This document shows positions 43,035 to 52,476 of a stretch of 64,000 nucleotides of DNA, piece by piece. The notes under the pieces are model-generated. The model was not told the DNA's origin. It saw only the letters and a list, made by a program, of their open reading frames with translations, and did not search any database. Within the stretch, counting starts at the first letter, position 1; each line of letters opens with the position of its first letter. Position numbers and translations under genes: made by a program. Source of the DNA: Paenibacillus sp. JJ-100 (GTDB taxonomy: Bacteria; Bacillota; Bacilli; Paenibacillales; Paenibacillaceae); NCBI RefSeq assembly GCF_948329825.1, contig NZ_CAOJCM010000003.1, positions 310,001-374,000 on the forward strand, read 5' to 3'.

Positions 43035-44969
43035 ATGAAATCCGGATATTCGAGGGAAGAGACTGAACGCAGCAGTGAGTATCGGAAAAATAGCTGGATC
43101 GCTCCATATGCAGCACAGTACCGCTGGCGATTGATCGGTGCCATTGCGCTGGGCACATGTGCGGCATTCTGTGCGGTGATGCTCCTTTTTACCTCTGGAT
43201 ATCTGATCTCGAAGTCTGCACTGCGTCCTGAAAATATTTTAATGGTGTATGTCCCGATTGTAGGTATACGTGCCTTTGGTATTTTTCGAGCGGTGTTTCG
43301 CTATGCTGAACGATTGGCAGGCCATGATGCTGTCTTACGCGTTCTGGCGGATCAGCGGGTGAAGCTGTATCGCATATTGGAGCCGCAGGCCTTGTTCCTA
43401 CGTTCGCGGATGCAGACCGGGGATGTGCTTGGTGCGCTTGCTGATGATGTGGAACGCCTGCAGGATATTTATCTGCGTACCGTATTTCCGGCCATTACAG
43501 CACTCGTGATCTACGGTGCGGCTGTGCTGGCTTTTGGCAGTGTAGATCCGATGTTTGCACTATGGATGGCACTTTATATGTTGTTTATTGTTGCAGCACT
43601 TCCCGCAATTTCTCTGAAAATCACCTGGAGATGGCGCGTACAGCTCAAAAGAGAAAACAGCAAGCTGTATACACGCCTGACCGATGGGGTGCTTGGGCTT
43701 GGTGACTGGATTGCCAGTGGCAGAGCAGCAGCATTTGTGCAGTGGCAGGAAGAGGATGAGGATCAAGCTGACCAGATTCGTCGCAAATTGCGGCGCTGGA
43801 ACCGTTGGCGCGATTTTATTGCGCAATGTGTCATTGGGCTGATGGTTGTATCGGTGGCGCTGTGGGCAGGACAGGCGGCATCCGCTGCCCAGTTGCCCGC
43901 GGTCATGATTGCAGCATTTGTACTCGTCCTGTTTCCGCTCACAGAATCATTGTTGCCAGTGAACGATGCGATTGGGCATGTGCCCGATTACCGGGAATCA
44001 TTGGATCGACTAAACAAACTGGAAGAACCAGAAGAGAATAAGCATCAGGGCAAGGAAGAAGATCGGGAGGAACATATTCAAGCGAGCGGATATCATAATG
44101 AACATCGATCATCCACTCTGGTTAAATTGCAGCAAACGGACGGAGATGAAGCGCCGGATGGACGTATCCGGCTGCGAATTCCACCGAAGCTACGTGCGGA
44201 TATAAGCATGGAGCAGTTAAGCTATCGATATGAAGCAGAGGGAGAGTACGCCGTTCAGGATATTTCTCTGCACCTGCCTCAAGGCAAGCGACTGGCAATT
44301 CTTGGGCGTAGCGGCGGCGGCAAATCTACGCTGTTAAAGCTCATCCAAGGGGCGTTGTCCCCTTCATCCGGTAAAGTTTCGATTAATGACCTGCCTGTGG
44401 AGATGCTTGGCGAGAGTGTAACCGAAGTAGTGGCTGTGCTCAATCAGAGTCCACACCTCTTCGATACAACCGTTGCGGGCAATTTGCGAATTGGTCGTCC
44501 GGATGCAACAGATGAGGAGATTCGGAAGGTGGCTGCGCAGGTTGGTTTAGCTGATCTGATCGAGTCTTTGCCGCTGGGCTACCAGACCCCGATGTTAGAA
44601 ACAGGACTGCGTTTCTCCGGTGGAGAGCGGCAGCGAATTGCGCTAGCCAGGGTCTTGCTGCGGAAGACGCCCGTTGTTATTTTTGATGAGCCGACCGTAG
44701 GGTTAGACCCCGTGACTGAGCGCGAACTGATTCGCACCATGCTGGACAGTCTGCAGGGCAAAACGCTGATCTGGGTCACCCATCACCTGATTGGTGCGGA
44801 GAAGATGGACGAGATTGTGTTTATGGAAAATGGAAAGATCGTCATGCAGGGTTCTCACGAACAACTGCTGGCGAGGGAAGAGCGATACCGCCGACTCCTT
44901 GAATTGGATCGGCCCGGGTGGCTGGGGCGGCAGCAGCGTGCAACGCTGCCTCCTGCAGTTTCCAAATAA
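43035..44969 (+). CDS. cydC: heterodimeric ABC exporter CydC
   Basis: A 644-residue half-transporter, partner of CydD. Membrane part about 30-320; ATPase with Walker A ILGRSGGGKSTLLK near 425, signature FSGGERQRIALARVL, Walker B VVIFDEPTVGLD and H-loop VTHH. A hydrophilic Glu/Lys/His-rich linker of about 60 residues (near 335-395) precedes the ATPase, so it is also longer than the usual 570-580. It starts one base after cydD stop and ends the operon. Confidence 0.93.
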   Translation: MKSGYSREETERSSEYRKNSWIAPYAAQYRWRLIGAIALGTCAAFCAVMLLFTSGYLISKSALRPENILMVYVPIVGIRAFGIFRAVFRYAERLAGHDAVLRVLADQRVKLYRILEPQALFLRSRMQTGDVLGALADDVERLQDIYLRTVFPAITALVIYGAAVLAFGSVDPMFALWMALYMLFIVAALPAISLKITWRWRVQLKRENSKLYTRLTDGVLGLGDWIASGRAAAFVQWQEEDEDQADQIRRKLRRWNRWRDFIAQCVIGLMVVSVALWAGQAASAAQLPAVMIAAFVLVLFPLTESLLPVNDAIGHVPDYRESLDRLNKLEEPEENKHQGKEEDREEHIQASGYHNEHRSSTLVKLQQTDGDEAPDGRIRLRIPPKLRADISMEQLSYRYEAEGEYAVQDISLHLPQGKRLAILGRSGGGKSTLLKLIQGALSPSSGKVSINDLPVEMLGESVTEVVAVLNQSPHLFDTTVAGNLRIGRPDATDEEIRKVAAQVGLADLIESLPLGYQTPMLETGLRFSGGERQRIALARVLLRKTPVVIFDEPTVGLDPVTERELIRTMLDSLQGKTLIWVTHHLIGAEKMDEIVFMENGKIVMQGSHEQLLAREERYRRLLELDRPGWLGRQQRATLPPAVSK

Positions 44970-45040
44970 CGGACAGCATCGAGAGGTTCTGATGAGAAGT
45001 GAGAGAATCGGTGCCTCCCTGCTGATACCGATAGCTATAG

Positions 45041-45080
45041 CAAAAAGACGAAGCAGATCCATTGCCGCTTCGTCTTTTTG
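45041..45080. terminator. bidirectional terminator between cydC and the lacI-type gene
   Basis: CAAAAAGACGAAGC (45041-45054) and its exact reverse complement (45067-45080) with a 12-nt loop. The stem itself contains A5 and T5 runs on its outer ends, so it can serve both converging transcripts. Confidence 0.93.
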
Positions 45081-45211
45081 ATCTTTCATTATCATTTTAC
45101 TATTTAAGCACTACCGAGGGGTAGCGGGCGCATAAGGAGACTCTCCTCAGAATCTGGAAGTGTGGCCGAATGATACTTAAGCCCAAGCTTCTGCTCTGTA
45201 TACTGCCTGAT

Positions 45212-46234
45212 TTACGGATACGCCAGCAGTGTACCGCATGAGCGCCGCAGAACGAGCTCTGGCTCTACTTTGATGCAACGGTTATCCATCTGTTTATTCA
45301 TCAGGTCGAATAGAATCATTGCGGCAAGACGGCCGATTTTTTCAGTATCCTGCTTCACGGTCGTTAGCGGTGGATCACTGTAGCGGCAAGCTTCAATGTC
45401 ATCACATCCCGCAACTGCGATGTCCTCTGGAATGCGTAATCCAGCCTCTTTGAAGGCTCGTACTGCTCCAAAGGCGAGTAAGTCTGTGGCAGCGAAAACG
45501 GCGCGCGGCAGAACTTCCGCCTCTAACATCTGTTTGGCTGCCTCATAACCATCTATTGCGGCATAGTCTTTGCTGTATACTACCCATTCGGGTTTCTCTT
45601 CGAGACTAAACTGCTTTAGGGATTGTTTAAAGGCTTTCTCCCGCTGTTGCATGACGAGGGAGGCACGCTCGAGACCGATGAATCCGAGCTCACGATAGCC
45701 GTTCATATAAAACTGCTCCACCACTTTGGTGGAGATTTTCTCGTTATCTGACATGATGTAACAGGAGTTCTGTCCAGTCAGCTCAATATCGATCCCGATA
45801 CATGGAATGGGGCTGGCATCCAGGTCGAATACGCTGCTCTCCACTTCATCCCCCGCAATAATAATACACCCATCAACCTGAAAATATTTGGAACGTGCCA
45901 GGTAATCCTCACCCTGATCAAGGAATTTTTCATTAGAAAAGAACAACAGATCATACCCTAACAAGCCAATCTGTTTCTTGAAGGCGTTAATAACCTCTAC
46001 AAAGAAAGGATGACTGAAATCAACATTCAGTTTCCCTGCAAAGACAACACCCACCAGATTGGATTTTTTAGTAGCCAACGTTTTGGCTGATGATGAAGGG
46101 CGGTATCCTGTCTCCTCCATAATCTTAAGCACACGCTGGCGTGTCTCCTCGCCAATGTCAGGGTAGTTGTTAATAATTTTGGACACCGTTGCAACAGACA
46201 CGCCGGCCAAACGAGCGATCGTTTTGATATTCAT
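45212..46234 (-). CDS. LacI-family transcriptional regulator
   Basis: A 340-residue repressor. N-terminal helix-turn-helix and hinge: IKTIARLAGVSVATVSKIIN, then YRPSSSAKTLATKKS. Residues 60-335 are a periplasmic-binding-like sugar domain with LPRAVFAATDLLAFGAVRAF and GCDDIEACRYSDPPLTTVKQ. It is divergent from the sugar-transport operon at 46726, and both its own promoter region and that of the operon hold matching palindromes, so it probably represses both until the transported sugar binds. Confidence 0.93.
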   Translation of the reverse strand: MNIKTIARLAGVSVATVSKIINNYPDIGEETRQRVLKIMEETGYRPSSSAKTLATKKSNLVGVVFAGKLNVDFSHPFFVEVINAFKKQIGLLGYDLLFFSNEKFLDQGEDYLARSKYFQVDGCIIIAGDEVESSVFDLDASPIPCIGIDIELTGQNSCYIMSDNEKISTKVVEQFYMNGYRELGFIGLERASLVMQQREKAFKQSLKQFSLEEKPEWVVYSKDYAAIDGYEAAKQMLEAEVLPRAVFAATDLLAFGAVRAFKEAGLRIPEDIAVAGCDDIEACRYSDPPLTTVKQDTEKIGRLAAMILFDLMNKQMDNRCIKVEPELVLRRSCGTLLAYP

Positions 46235-46252
46235 TTACATCCCTCTAATTCT

Positions 46253-46265
46253 AAACTAGTTTCGT
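46253..46265 (-). promoter_or_regulatory. LacI-type operator near the regulator's own start
   Basis: AAACTAGTTT is a perfect 10-bp palindrome; its right half extends to CGT like the operator at 46663, its left half diverges. It lies about 20 bp upstream of the regulator's start, suggesting autoregulation. Confidence 0.6.
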
Positions 46266-46418
46266 AGATTGTGGCAGTGTCTTTATTATACTTTCCTGCC
46301 AACATTCTATGTCACAACCACCAGAGAGTCAATAAGATAAAGGGGAATAATCGAAGTGTTTATGATATGCATCCATATGATTTAGGCTTATCCTTTGGAG
46401 TTTTAACGAAAATCTGGC

Positions 46419-46437
46419 GTGATTTTAGTGAAATCAC
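46419..46437. repeat. perfect dyad in the lacI-SBP intergenic region
   Basis: GTGATTT-TAGTG-AAATCAC. A further inverted repeat, TACAGTT (46510-46516) with AACTGTA (46529-46535), lies 70 bp on. Neither has a U-tract on the plus strand. They may be binding sites of additional regulators. Confidence 0.5.
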
Positions 46438-46620
46438 TCCCGTAGTAACTGAGTTTTAAGCCGATATAACGGAGGTGACAGTGTGTGGGGTTGTGAAAAA
46501 ATCCGCTTTTACAGTTGCCATTTTCGTGAACTGTACTCCAAATTAATGACTACAAAAGCTAATGATTCTCAGGTGCGGAGCGTTTTTTTTCAAATTTTTG
46601 GGGAAAATTTAAAGAACCTA

Positions 46621-46678
46621 TTTACAAATGTTTCAGGTAAAGGCATAATGAGGTTGTGAATAACGAAACTGATTTCGT
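46621..46678 (+). promoter_or_regulatory. promoter and LacI operator of the sugar-transport operon
   Basis: TTTACA (46621-46626) and CATAAT (46644-46649) are 17 bp apart. Just downstream, over the expected transcription start, lies ACGAAACTGATTTCGT (46663-46678), a palindrome with six-base arms ACGAAA/TTTCGT. This is a textbook repressor position and shares the core with the site beside the lacI-type gene. Confidence 0.85.
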
Positions 46679-46725
46679 AAACTCTTAAACGTGTAAATCA
46701 ATCTAGAATGCTGGGGGAAAGTGAT

Positions 46726-48069
46726 ATGAAGAGAAAGTTTTTATCTATTACAATTGTAACCGCTTTAATGTTCGTGCTTGCAGCCTGTGGTAATGGCTCG
46801 ACTGAATCAGAGGGGCAGACACCGGCTGATGGAAGCAAAAAAGTGACGTTAAAGATCATCCACTGGCAGCAAGAAAATATCAACAACTATATCAAAGAGT
46901 TCAATACCAAGTTTGAAGAAAAATATCCGGATGTGAAGGTCGAATACACCACAGTTCCAGCAGATGCAACTTACGACCAGTTGATGCAAACACGGATGAA
47001 TGCTGGCAATACGGGTGATGTGGATATTATCCCGCTGAAGTCCAGCTTTGTAGGTGCTCCGCAAGATTGGTCTAAAGGTGCGGCTGATCCGATGTGGAAG
47101 CAGTGGATCGATGCCGGACTGGTTAGTGATCTGTCGGATCAGTCTTTTATCAAAAATTATAATGAGGTTGATGTGCAGAATGCGATGACGTACAACGACA
47201 AGGTGTACGGTGTGAACATGGGTAAAGTGGCGTTTACAGGCCTGTTCTACAATAAAGACCTCTTTGCCCAATATAATCTGCAAGTGCCTACAACGTGGGA
47301 CGAACTGCAAAACGTCATCAAAGTGTTCAAAGATAATGGCGTAGAAGCACTGGGCTTTGCAGGTAAAGATGTTTGGCCGATTGGCCTTGCAGTGCAAGGG
47401 CTTCAAGCTTCCATTCATGACGACCAGCTCAGTTATATCCAAGGTCTGTGGACGGGTGAAACCAAGCTGACTGATCCGGTGCAGATTGAAGTATTACAGA
47501 AAGCGCAAACGTTGATGAACAGTGCAATGCCTGGATTTATGGGAATTGACTATGGAACATTGCCAAGTCTGTTTGCTACAGGCAAGGTAGCCATGATTGC
47601 TGACGGTACATGGGATGCAACAACGATTCAAGCAGCTAACCCGGAATTGAAATTTGGTTATTTCCCGATTCCAGGCAGCAATGATGCAGCTAAAAACAAA
47701 GATTTGGCAGGTAAGTACGATATGACCTGGATGGTTGTAGACAAATCACCAAACAAGGACTATGCATTGAAATGGCTTGAAATGTTGTCCGAGAAAGAGA
47801 ATTACACCGATTTTGTAAATGCAGCCGGATTCCTTCCAACACAGCCGGATGTGGAGATCAAGAGTGAGTTCATCCAAGAAATTCAGCCGTACCTTGAGAA
47901 CTTCAAGCTCTCCTGGGATCAACTGTTCATTAATCGTCAGAACGTAGGACAGTACATTGCAGAATCCAGCGTTCACGCAGAGATGCTCAAACCAGCTGGA
48001 CCGATTGCAACACCTGAGGAGCTTGCAAGCAAATCACAAGCCGACTGGGATGCCGCAGCTCCGAAATAA
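46726..48069 (+). CDS. extracellular sugar-binding lipoprotein (ABC transporter)
   Basis: A 447-residue family-1 solute-binding protein: signal peptide with lipobox LAAC near residue 20, then VTLKIIHWQQENINNYIKEF, GVNMGKVAFTGLFYNKDLFA and VAMIADGTWDATTIQAANPE, all typical. ATG 46726 follows GGGGGAAAG; ATG 46708 would lengthen the signal peptide without RBS. It is the most 5' gene of an operon with two permeases and is controlled by the LacI-type protein. No ATPase is encoded nearby. Confidence 0.92.
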   Translation: MKRKFLSITIVTALMFVLAACGNGSTESEGQTPADGSKKVTLKIIHWQQENINNYIKEFNTKFEEKYPDVKVEYTTVPADATYDQLMQTRMNAGNTGDVDIIPLKSSFVGAPQDWSKGAADPMWKQWIDAGLVSDLSDQSFIKNYNEVDVQNAMTYNDKVYGVNMGKVAFTGLFYNKDLFAQYNLQVPTTWDELQNVIKVFKDNGVEALGFAGKDVWPIGLAVQGLQASIHDDQLSYIQGLWTGETKLTDPVQIEVLQKAQTLMNSAMPGFMGIDYGTLPSLFATGKVAMIADGTWDATTIQAANPELKFGYFPIPGSNDAAKNKDLAGKYDMTWMVVDKSPNKDYALKWLEMLSEKENYTDFVNAAGFLPTQPDVEIKSEFIQEIQPYLENFKLSWDQLFINRQNVGQYIAESSVHAEMLKPAGPIATPEELASKSQADWDAAAPK

Positions 48070-48122
48070 TGAACGCTTCATGCTGAGGTTCATCCGAATG
48101 ATGGACTAAGCTGTAACATAAT

Positions 48123-48187
48123 CCGGAATAGCGCTTGAGGTTAGAGCCTTCAGGCCAAACCAAGCTAGCGGTTATTCCGGTTTTTTC
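48123..48187 (+). terminator. intercistronic terminator after the binding-protein gene
   Basis: CCGGAATA (48123-48130) pairs with TATTCCGG (48173-48180), followed by TTTTTT. Additional inner pairing (GCTTG..., GGTT/AACC) makes a long stem. Partial termination would favour binding protein over permeases. Confidence 0.85.
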
Positions 48188-48252
48188 TTATGGTGTGCTT
48201 CATTGGTTTTGGCAGATTGGTTTAGTTTTACCCGATGAAAGGTGTGAGAACA

Positions 48253-49146
48253 ATGTATCCGTTTGGAAAAGGGAAGGCGCGGCTGATTCCTTATCTGTAT
48301 TTGAGTATTCCGCTGCTGCTTTATGTTGTGTTTGGCTTTGGTCCATCCCTTGTGACTGTACTGTTTTCGTTTACGGATGCGACAGGTGTGCGGGGACAGG
48401 AGTGGAGCTTTATTGGCTTGGAAAATTACAAAACGTTCTTTGGTGCATCCAATGCCGGAGACCGGCTGGATGCGATTGGACGATCTTTATATTTTGCGTT
48501 TGCTGTAGTTATCATCCAGAACGCCGTAGGTCTATTCATGGCCATTCTGATTAACAAAAAACTTCGGGGCGACAAGTTGTACCGTGCCGTATTCTTTTTA
48601 CCAGTCGTGCTGGGTGTGACAGTGTCTGGACTGATCTGGCAGCTCGTAGCGAATCCGCTTGGCGGTCCAGCGCAGTCGATTCTGAATTTCTTTGGCACCA
48701 GCTCCAACTTTTTTGGAGATTATAACATCGCCTTCGAGCTGATTATTTTCGTTCAGATCTGGATGTATATGGGGTACTCCATGACCATTTTCCTTGCAGG
48801 TTTGCAGACCATTCCGAGTGATCTGTATGAGGCAGCTTATATGGATGGTGCATCAGGATGGAAAACCTTCACCAACATTACATTCCCGATGATTGCTCCT
48901 TCTTTTACAGTTAACATGCTGTTGTCCATCATCGGTGCACTACAAACCTTTGATATTATCTACGTCCTCACAGGCGGAAAGTTCAATACAACGACACTGG
49001 CATTTGACGTGTATGCAACCGCGTTCGGTAGTGGCACATCCGATTACGGCCTGGCTTCTGCGGTAGCGATGATTCAGTTTCTGTTTGTGTTTACGATCTC
49101 CATGGTAGCCTTGTTCTATCTTCGCAAAAGAGAGGTGGAAGTGTAA
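48253..49146 (+). CDS. sugar ABC transporter permease (MalF type)
   Basis: A 297-residue permease with six membrane segments and EAA loop DLYEAAYMDGASGWKTFTNI. ATG 48253 has AAAGGTG 9 nt upstream and is preferred to ATG 48235, which precedes that box. It overlaps the next gene by one base. Confidence 0.92.
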   Translation: MYPFGKGKARLIPYLYLSIPLLLYVVFGFGPSLVTVLFSFTDATGVRGQEWSFIGLENYKTFFGASNAGDRLDAIGRSLYFAFAVVIIQNAVGLFMAILINKKLRGDKLYRAVFFLPVVLGVTVSGLIWQLVANPLGGPAQSILNFFGTSSNFFGDYNIAFELIIFVQIWMYMGYSMTIFLAGLQTIPSDLYEAAYMDGASGWKTFTNITFPMIAPSFTVNMLLSIIGALQTFDIIYVLTGGKFNTTTLAFDVYATAFGSGTSDYGLASAVAMIQFLFVFTISMVALFYLRKREVEV

Positions 49147-49964
49147 TGAAGCAGAGCAGAACGTCAAGAACGATCAGCTACATCATTGTGCTGCTTATGC
49201 TTGCGTTATACGTCTTTCCTCTGTTCTATCTGTTTAATGTGTCGATGAAAACACAGACAGAGTACCTGCTGAATCCTGTGGCACTCACGGAAGGTATTCG
49301 GCTGGAGAACTTTGCTGAGGCGTGGACGAAGGGTAGCTTTTCGCAGTACATGTGGAACAGTGTGCTATACACAGGGATGTCTACACTGCTGACATTAATT
49401 TTGTCCATATTTGCAGCATTTCCGCTTGCGCGCAGATACGTGAAGTTCAGCACGCTGATCTATATCTTTTTTCTCATCTCGATGTACTTGCCGAATCCGC
49501 TGATTCCGCAGTTCTCTTTGATCAATCAGTTGGGTCTGTATAATACACAAACGGGATACATTTTGTTAAAAACGACCGGCACGGGCATTGCGTTTCTGAT
49601 GTTTGTGGGTTATATCAAATCGGTATCACGCGAGCTGGATGAGGCGGCGGCCATGGATGGGTGTGGCTACACCCGGTATTTGTTCACCATCCTGGTTCCG
49701 TTGATGAAGCCGATTCTGGCAACGGGCATTATTCTCACAGCAATCGGGGTATGGAATGATATCATTGGACCAACGATCTATTTGTCTGATCCAAGTTATC
49801 AGCCGGTTACCAAAGGGTTGTTCACCTTCTACGGGCAATATATGAATAACTGGCCGCTGCTGGCGTGTGGTATTCTGATCGTTACACTTCCACTGGTTGT
49901 ACTGTACGTTGCATTGCAACGTTTCATCGTTGGCGGTGCGATGGCGGGGGCAGTTAAATCATAA
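49146..49964 (+). CDS. sugar ABC transporter permease (MalG type)
   Basis: A 272-residue permease with six membrane segments and EAA loop ELDEAAAMDGCGYTRYLFTI. It overlaps the preceding permease by one base (TAATG) and ends the operon. GAGGTGG in the end of the previous gene is the RBS. Confidence 0.92.
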   Translation: MKQSRTSRTISYIIVLLMLALYVFPLFYLFNVSMKTQTEYLLNPVALTEGIRLENFAEAWTKGSFSQYMWNSVLYTGMSTLLTLILSIFAAFPLARRYVKFSTLIYIFFLISMYLPNPLIPQFSLINQLGLYNTQTGYILLKTTGTGIAFLMFVGYIKSVSRELDEAAAMDGCGYTRYLFTILVPLMKPILATGIILTAIGVWNDIIGPTIYLSDPSYQPVTKGLFTFYGQYMNNWPLLACGILIVTLPLVVLYVALQRFIVGGAMAGAVKS

Positions 49965-50050
49965 GTGTTGCTAACTCCAAGTACTGCTAACGCCACATCA
50001 CCGCTGGTGGTGATGATTCATATGATTCAACAACATATGATAAAGAAACG

Positions 50051-50087
50051 AAGCCACCCTCATCGATTAAGGGTGGCTTCTTATTTA
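50051..50087. terminator. terminator between the sugar operon and the convergent tagO-like gene
   Basis: AAGCCACCCT (50051-50060) pairs with AGGGTGGCTT (50070-50079) and is followed by CTTATTTAT. The other flank (GATAAAGAAACG) is T-rich when read on the minus strand, so it may act both ways. Confidence 0.82.
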
Positions 50088-50137
50088 TCTACGGGATTAG
50101 TTCATTTACTTATACTGTCTTGTAATTTGAATGAATT

Positions 50138-51103
50138 CTATTTGTACATATCCACTAACAACAAAATAATAGAGGAAAGACACAGACAAGTGCTGACCAG
50201 ATAGAGCACGGCAACGACTTGTTTGTGGTTAAGACCGGCGCGCAGCAAGCGGTAGTGAGCTTGACTTGCATCCGCTTGATAGATAGCCTTGCCTTGCAAG
50301 AAACGTTTAATCACGACAAACACATTATCAAAAATAGGTACACCCAGTGCCAGGATTGGAATAAAAATGGACAGCATCGTGGCTTGTTTGAATGCACCGT
50401 CAAGTGCGATAACGGCCAGAATAAAGCCAAGGAATGTAGCGCCTGCATCCCCCATAAATACTTTGGCAGGAGCCTTGTTGTATTTGAGATAACCGAGTGT
50501 TACCCCCACGAGTGTGATGGACATAAGTGCAGAATCGCTCTGACCCTTCGTAATAGCTACAATAAACAGCGTAATTGCCGAGATGGCTGATAAACCGCCA
50601 GCCAATCCATCCATACCATCGGAGAAGTTAATGACCGTGGTCACTCCGAAGATCCACAAGATCGTCAGAATAAATTGCAGCCAGATCGGTAACAGCACAT
50701 ATTCTGCATTGAATGGATTCACGAAACCGGTAAACGCAATACCAGAGGCAAATACGAGCACTGCAGCCGAGACCTGGATGATCATCTTAGGCAGAGCAGG
50801 GAAATCTTTACCCTTGGTTTTGTACCAGTCATCAATCGTACCAATCGTCAGAAGAAGCATACCACCTGCAACCAGTGCAGCAGTTTCCCAAGTTAATTCT
50901 TTCGTAAAAGCAATGTATGTCAGGAAAAATCCAGTAAATATTGCGTAACTCGCCGTCAGCGGGATGGGCTGCCTATGCAGCTTGCGCTCCACATCTTCCC
51001 GGGGCTTGTCCACAAAATCCAGCCTGTGTGCCAGCCGGCCCAGCGGCGGAATCAGCAGAACCACGACAGCAAAAGACAATATGAAAGCCAGTATGTACAT
51101 CAT
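50138..51103 (-). CDS. MraY/WecA/TagO-family undecaprenyl-phosphate sugar-1-phosphate transferase
   Basis: A 321-residue membrane enzyme of the polyprenyl-phosphate GlcNAc/N-acetylhexosamine-1-phosphate transferase group. Motifs: an N-terminal DKP (VDKPREDVERKLHRQPIPLT), GTIDDWYKTKGKDFPALPK with the DD pair, NFSDGMDGLAGG, and the KVFMGDAGATFLGF loop. Ten or eleven membrane segments. It starts wall teichoic acid, teichuronic acid or other wall-glycan synthesis. I place the start at ATG 51103 (MMYILAF); the frame is open upstream but unlike the family, and the RBS is weak. Known as tagO in Bacillus; the exact product cannot be told here. Confidence 0.88.
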   Translation of the reverse strand: MMYILAFILSFAVVVLLIPPLGRLAHRLDFVDKPREDVERKLHRQPIPLTASYAIFTGFFLTYIAFTKELTWETAALVAGGMLLLTIGTIDDWYKTKGKDFPALPKMIIQVSAAVLVFASGIAFTGFVNPFNAEYVLLPIWLQFILTILWIFGVTTVINFSDGMDGLAGGLSAISAITLFIVAITKGQSDSALMSITLVGVTLGYLKYNKAPAKVFMGDAGATFLGFILAVIALDGAFKQATMLSIFIPILALGVPIFDNVFVVIKRFLQGKAIYQADASQAHYRLLRAGLNHKQVVAVLYLVSTCLCLSSIILLLVDMYK

Positions 51104-51226
51104 AGACTCGCTTGGTTCACTCCCATCTTCCCATTTCCTCTTATTATACGAGTTCAACACGAATTCTGTCGATGTCAGTATTGTAACCTGGAGCTTTGAT
51201 GGATGCATGAGAGGTAAGGTGTCAGA

Positions 51227-52051
51227 CTAGGTTCGGATATCCGCTTGAGGCAGGTATGAGCCAAAGTAATCGAGTACTTTTTCGGCATGATAGCCATCAT
51301 CACCTTGCCATGCTGCTACAAATTCAAAATCGCTTAACCCACCTTTTCGTTTCCTTGGTGTATCACCGGGAACCAGGATGCCTGCGGCTGCCCAGATTTC
51401 TAGCAAGACATCTCGTTCCTGTTTGCTGGAGGGCAGACATTCCTTCCACTTTTTCTCCAGAGAGCGTGCGCTGTCTTTAGGGTCTCCCGTCTGCGCGGTT
51501 TCCAGCAGCTTGGCAAGAATCGTCTGGTCTTCCACAGTTACTTCGTACGGGATGGTGTCGTCCAGTAGCAGCAGTTCCAAATCCATCAGGCAGTAGAGCA
51601 GCCAACCATGTCGCACACCACCCCATTTCAGCCGTTCAAAATTCAGTACGTTCAAATCTTCATTAATATATTGTTTATCTGATTGTAAGCAAAGGAAGTT
51701 ACAATCCCCGCAGGCACTTGTATTGGCATACAATGCCCGACGCTCAGCGTAGGTATGCAGAGGTATGTTTCGTGTCAAAGCCCAGCTGGCTAATGCGCTG
51801 CGTAGATAAACCTTTTTGGTCGAGAGACTGTGGAGAAAGGCTGTAATGACTCGCTCTTTGAGTGAAGAATCCTGATGTATCGTATACAGCCTCTGTACGA
51901 TCTCGTCATGAGTAATGGTAACTGGGTCAAACATGACTCCCTTGCTTTTGGCGTATTCAAAATCATCACCCGAAAAGGGGCCATACTCTGATTTCCAGCC
52001 GCCCCCTCCCCAAAAAGTGTTCATTAGAATTTTGACTGCTTTTTTATCCAT
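51227..52051 (-). CDS. orphan protein coupled to the ArsR regulator
   Basis: A 274-residue soluble protein, no signal peptide or membrane segment. Notable pieces: ILMNTFWGGGGWKSEYGPFS at the start, a central CGDCNFLC pair of cysteine motifs with Cys at ACGDC, and WGGVRHGWLLYCLMDLELLL. Residues 150-270 are mainly helical. I do not recognise a described family, though its look recalls conserved hypothetical proteins of bacilli. It overlaps the ArsR gene by one base (TAATG), so the two are coupled and the regulator probably controls it. Confidence 0.7.
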   Translation of the reverse strand: MDKKAVKILMNTFWGGGGWKSEYGPFSGDDFEYAKSKGVMFDPVTITHDEIVQRLYTIHQDSSLKERVITAFLHSLSTKKVYLRSALASWALTRNIPLHTYAERRALYANTSACGDCNFLCLQSDKQYINEDLNVLNFERLKWGGVRHGWLLYCLMDLELLLLDDTIPYEVTVEDQTILAKLLETAQTGDPKDSARSLEKKWKECLPSSKQERDVLLEIWAAAGILVPGDTPRKRKGGLSDFEFVAAWQGDDGYHAEKVLDYFGSYLPQADIRT

Positions 52052-52362
52052 TAGGTAAGTCCCCCTGTTTGCAAAATCATATCAACCAGCCCCGGAAAAC
52101 GGGTATTTAAGTCATCCTTTCTGAGCGAATAATAATGGTGTTTGCCTTCAATGCGAGGCTGAATAATGCCTGCCTCACGCAGTAGTTTGATATGGTGGGA
52201 TAATGTTGATTTGGAGATGTGGTCGACTTCAAAAGCCGAGCAGTTTTTCTCACCTGAACTAGCCAGACAAAGTGCAATCTTCATGCGAATGGGGTCACCA
52301 AGTGCATTGCAAACCGTTGTCAGATTCATCTCCGAAGCTGTAGGCATCGTTAAAGTTCTCAT
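52051..52362 (-). CDS. ArsR-family transcriptional regulator
   Basis: A 103-residue winged-helix repressor: LTTVCNALGDPIRMKIALCL, then SKSTLSHHIKLLREAGIIQP and the wing with GKHHYYSLRKDDLNTRFPGL. Cysteines at ALCLA and GEKNCSAF are not in the classic metal-binding CxC pair, so a non-metal signal is possible. The frame runs further upstream (to 52458), but the family N-terminus fits ATG 52362 or ATG 52347. It is the first gene of a two-gene operon. Confidence 0.87.
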   Translation of the reverse strand: MRTLTMPTASEMNLTTVCNALGDPIRMKIALCLASSGEKNCSAFEVDHISKSTLSHHIKLLREAGIIQPRIEGKHHYYSLRKDDLNTRFPGLVDMILQTGGLT

Positions 52363-52476
52363 AATGTAGACGTTAGCATAATCAACAGGCTCATTCAATG
52401 TTTGAAAATTTTCGAACTGATAAAAAAACCAAACTGTTAATACAGAAGCCCACATCACGATGTTAAATAACGATTT

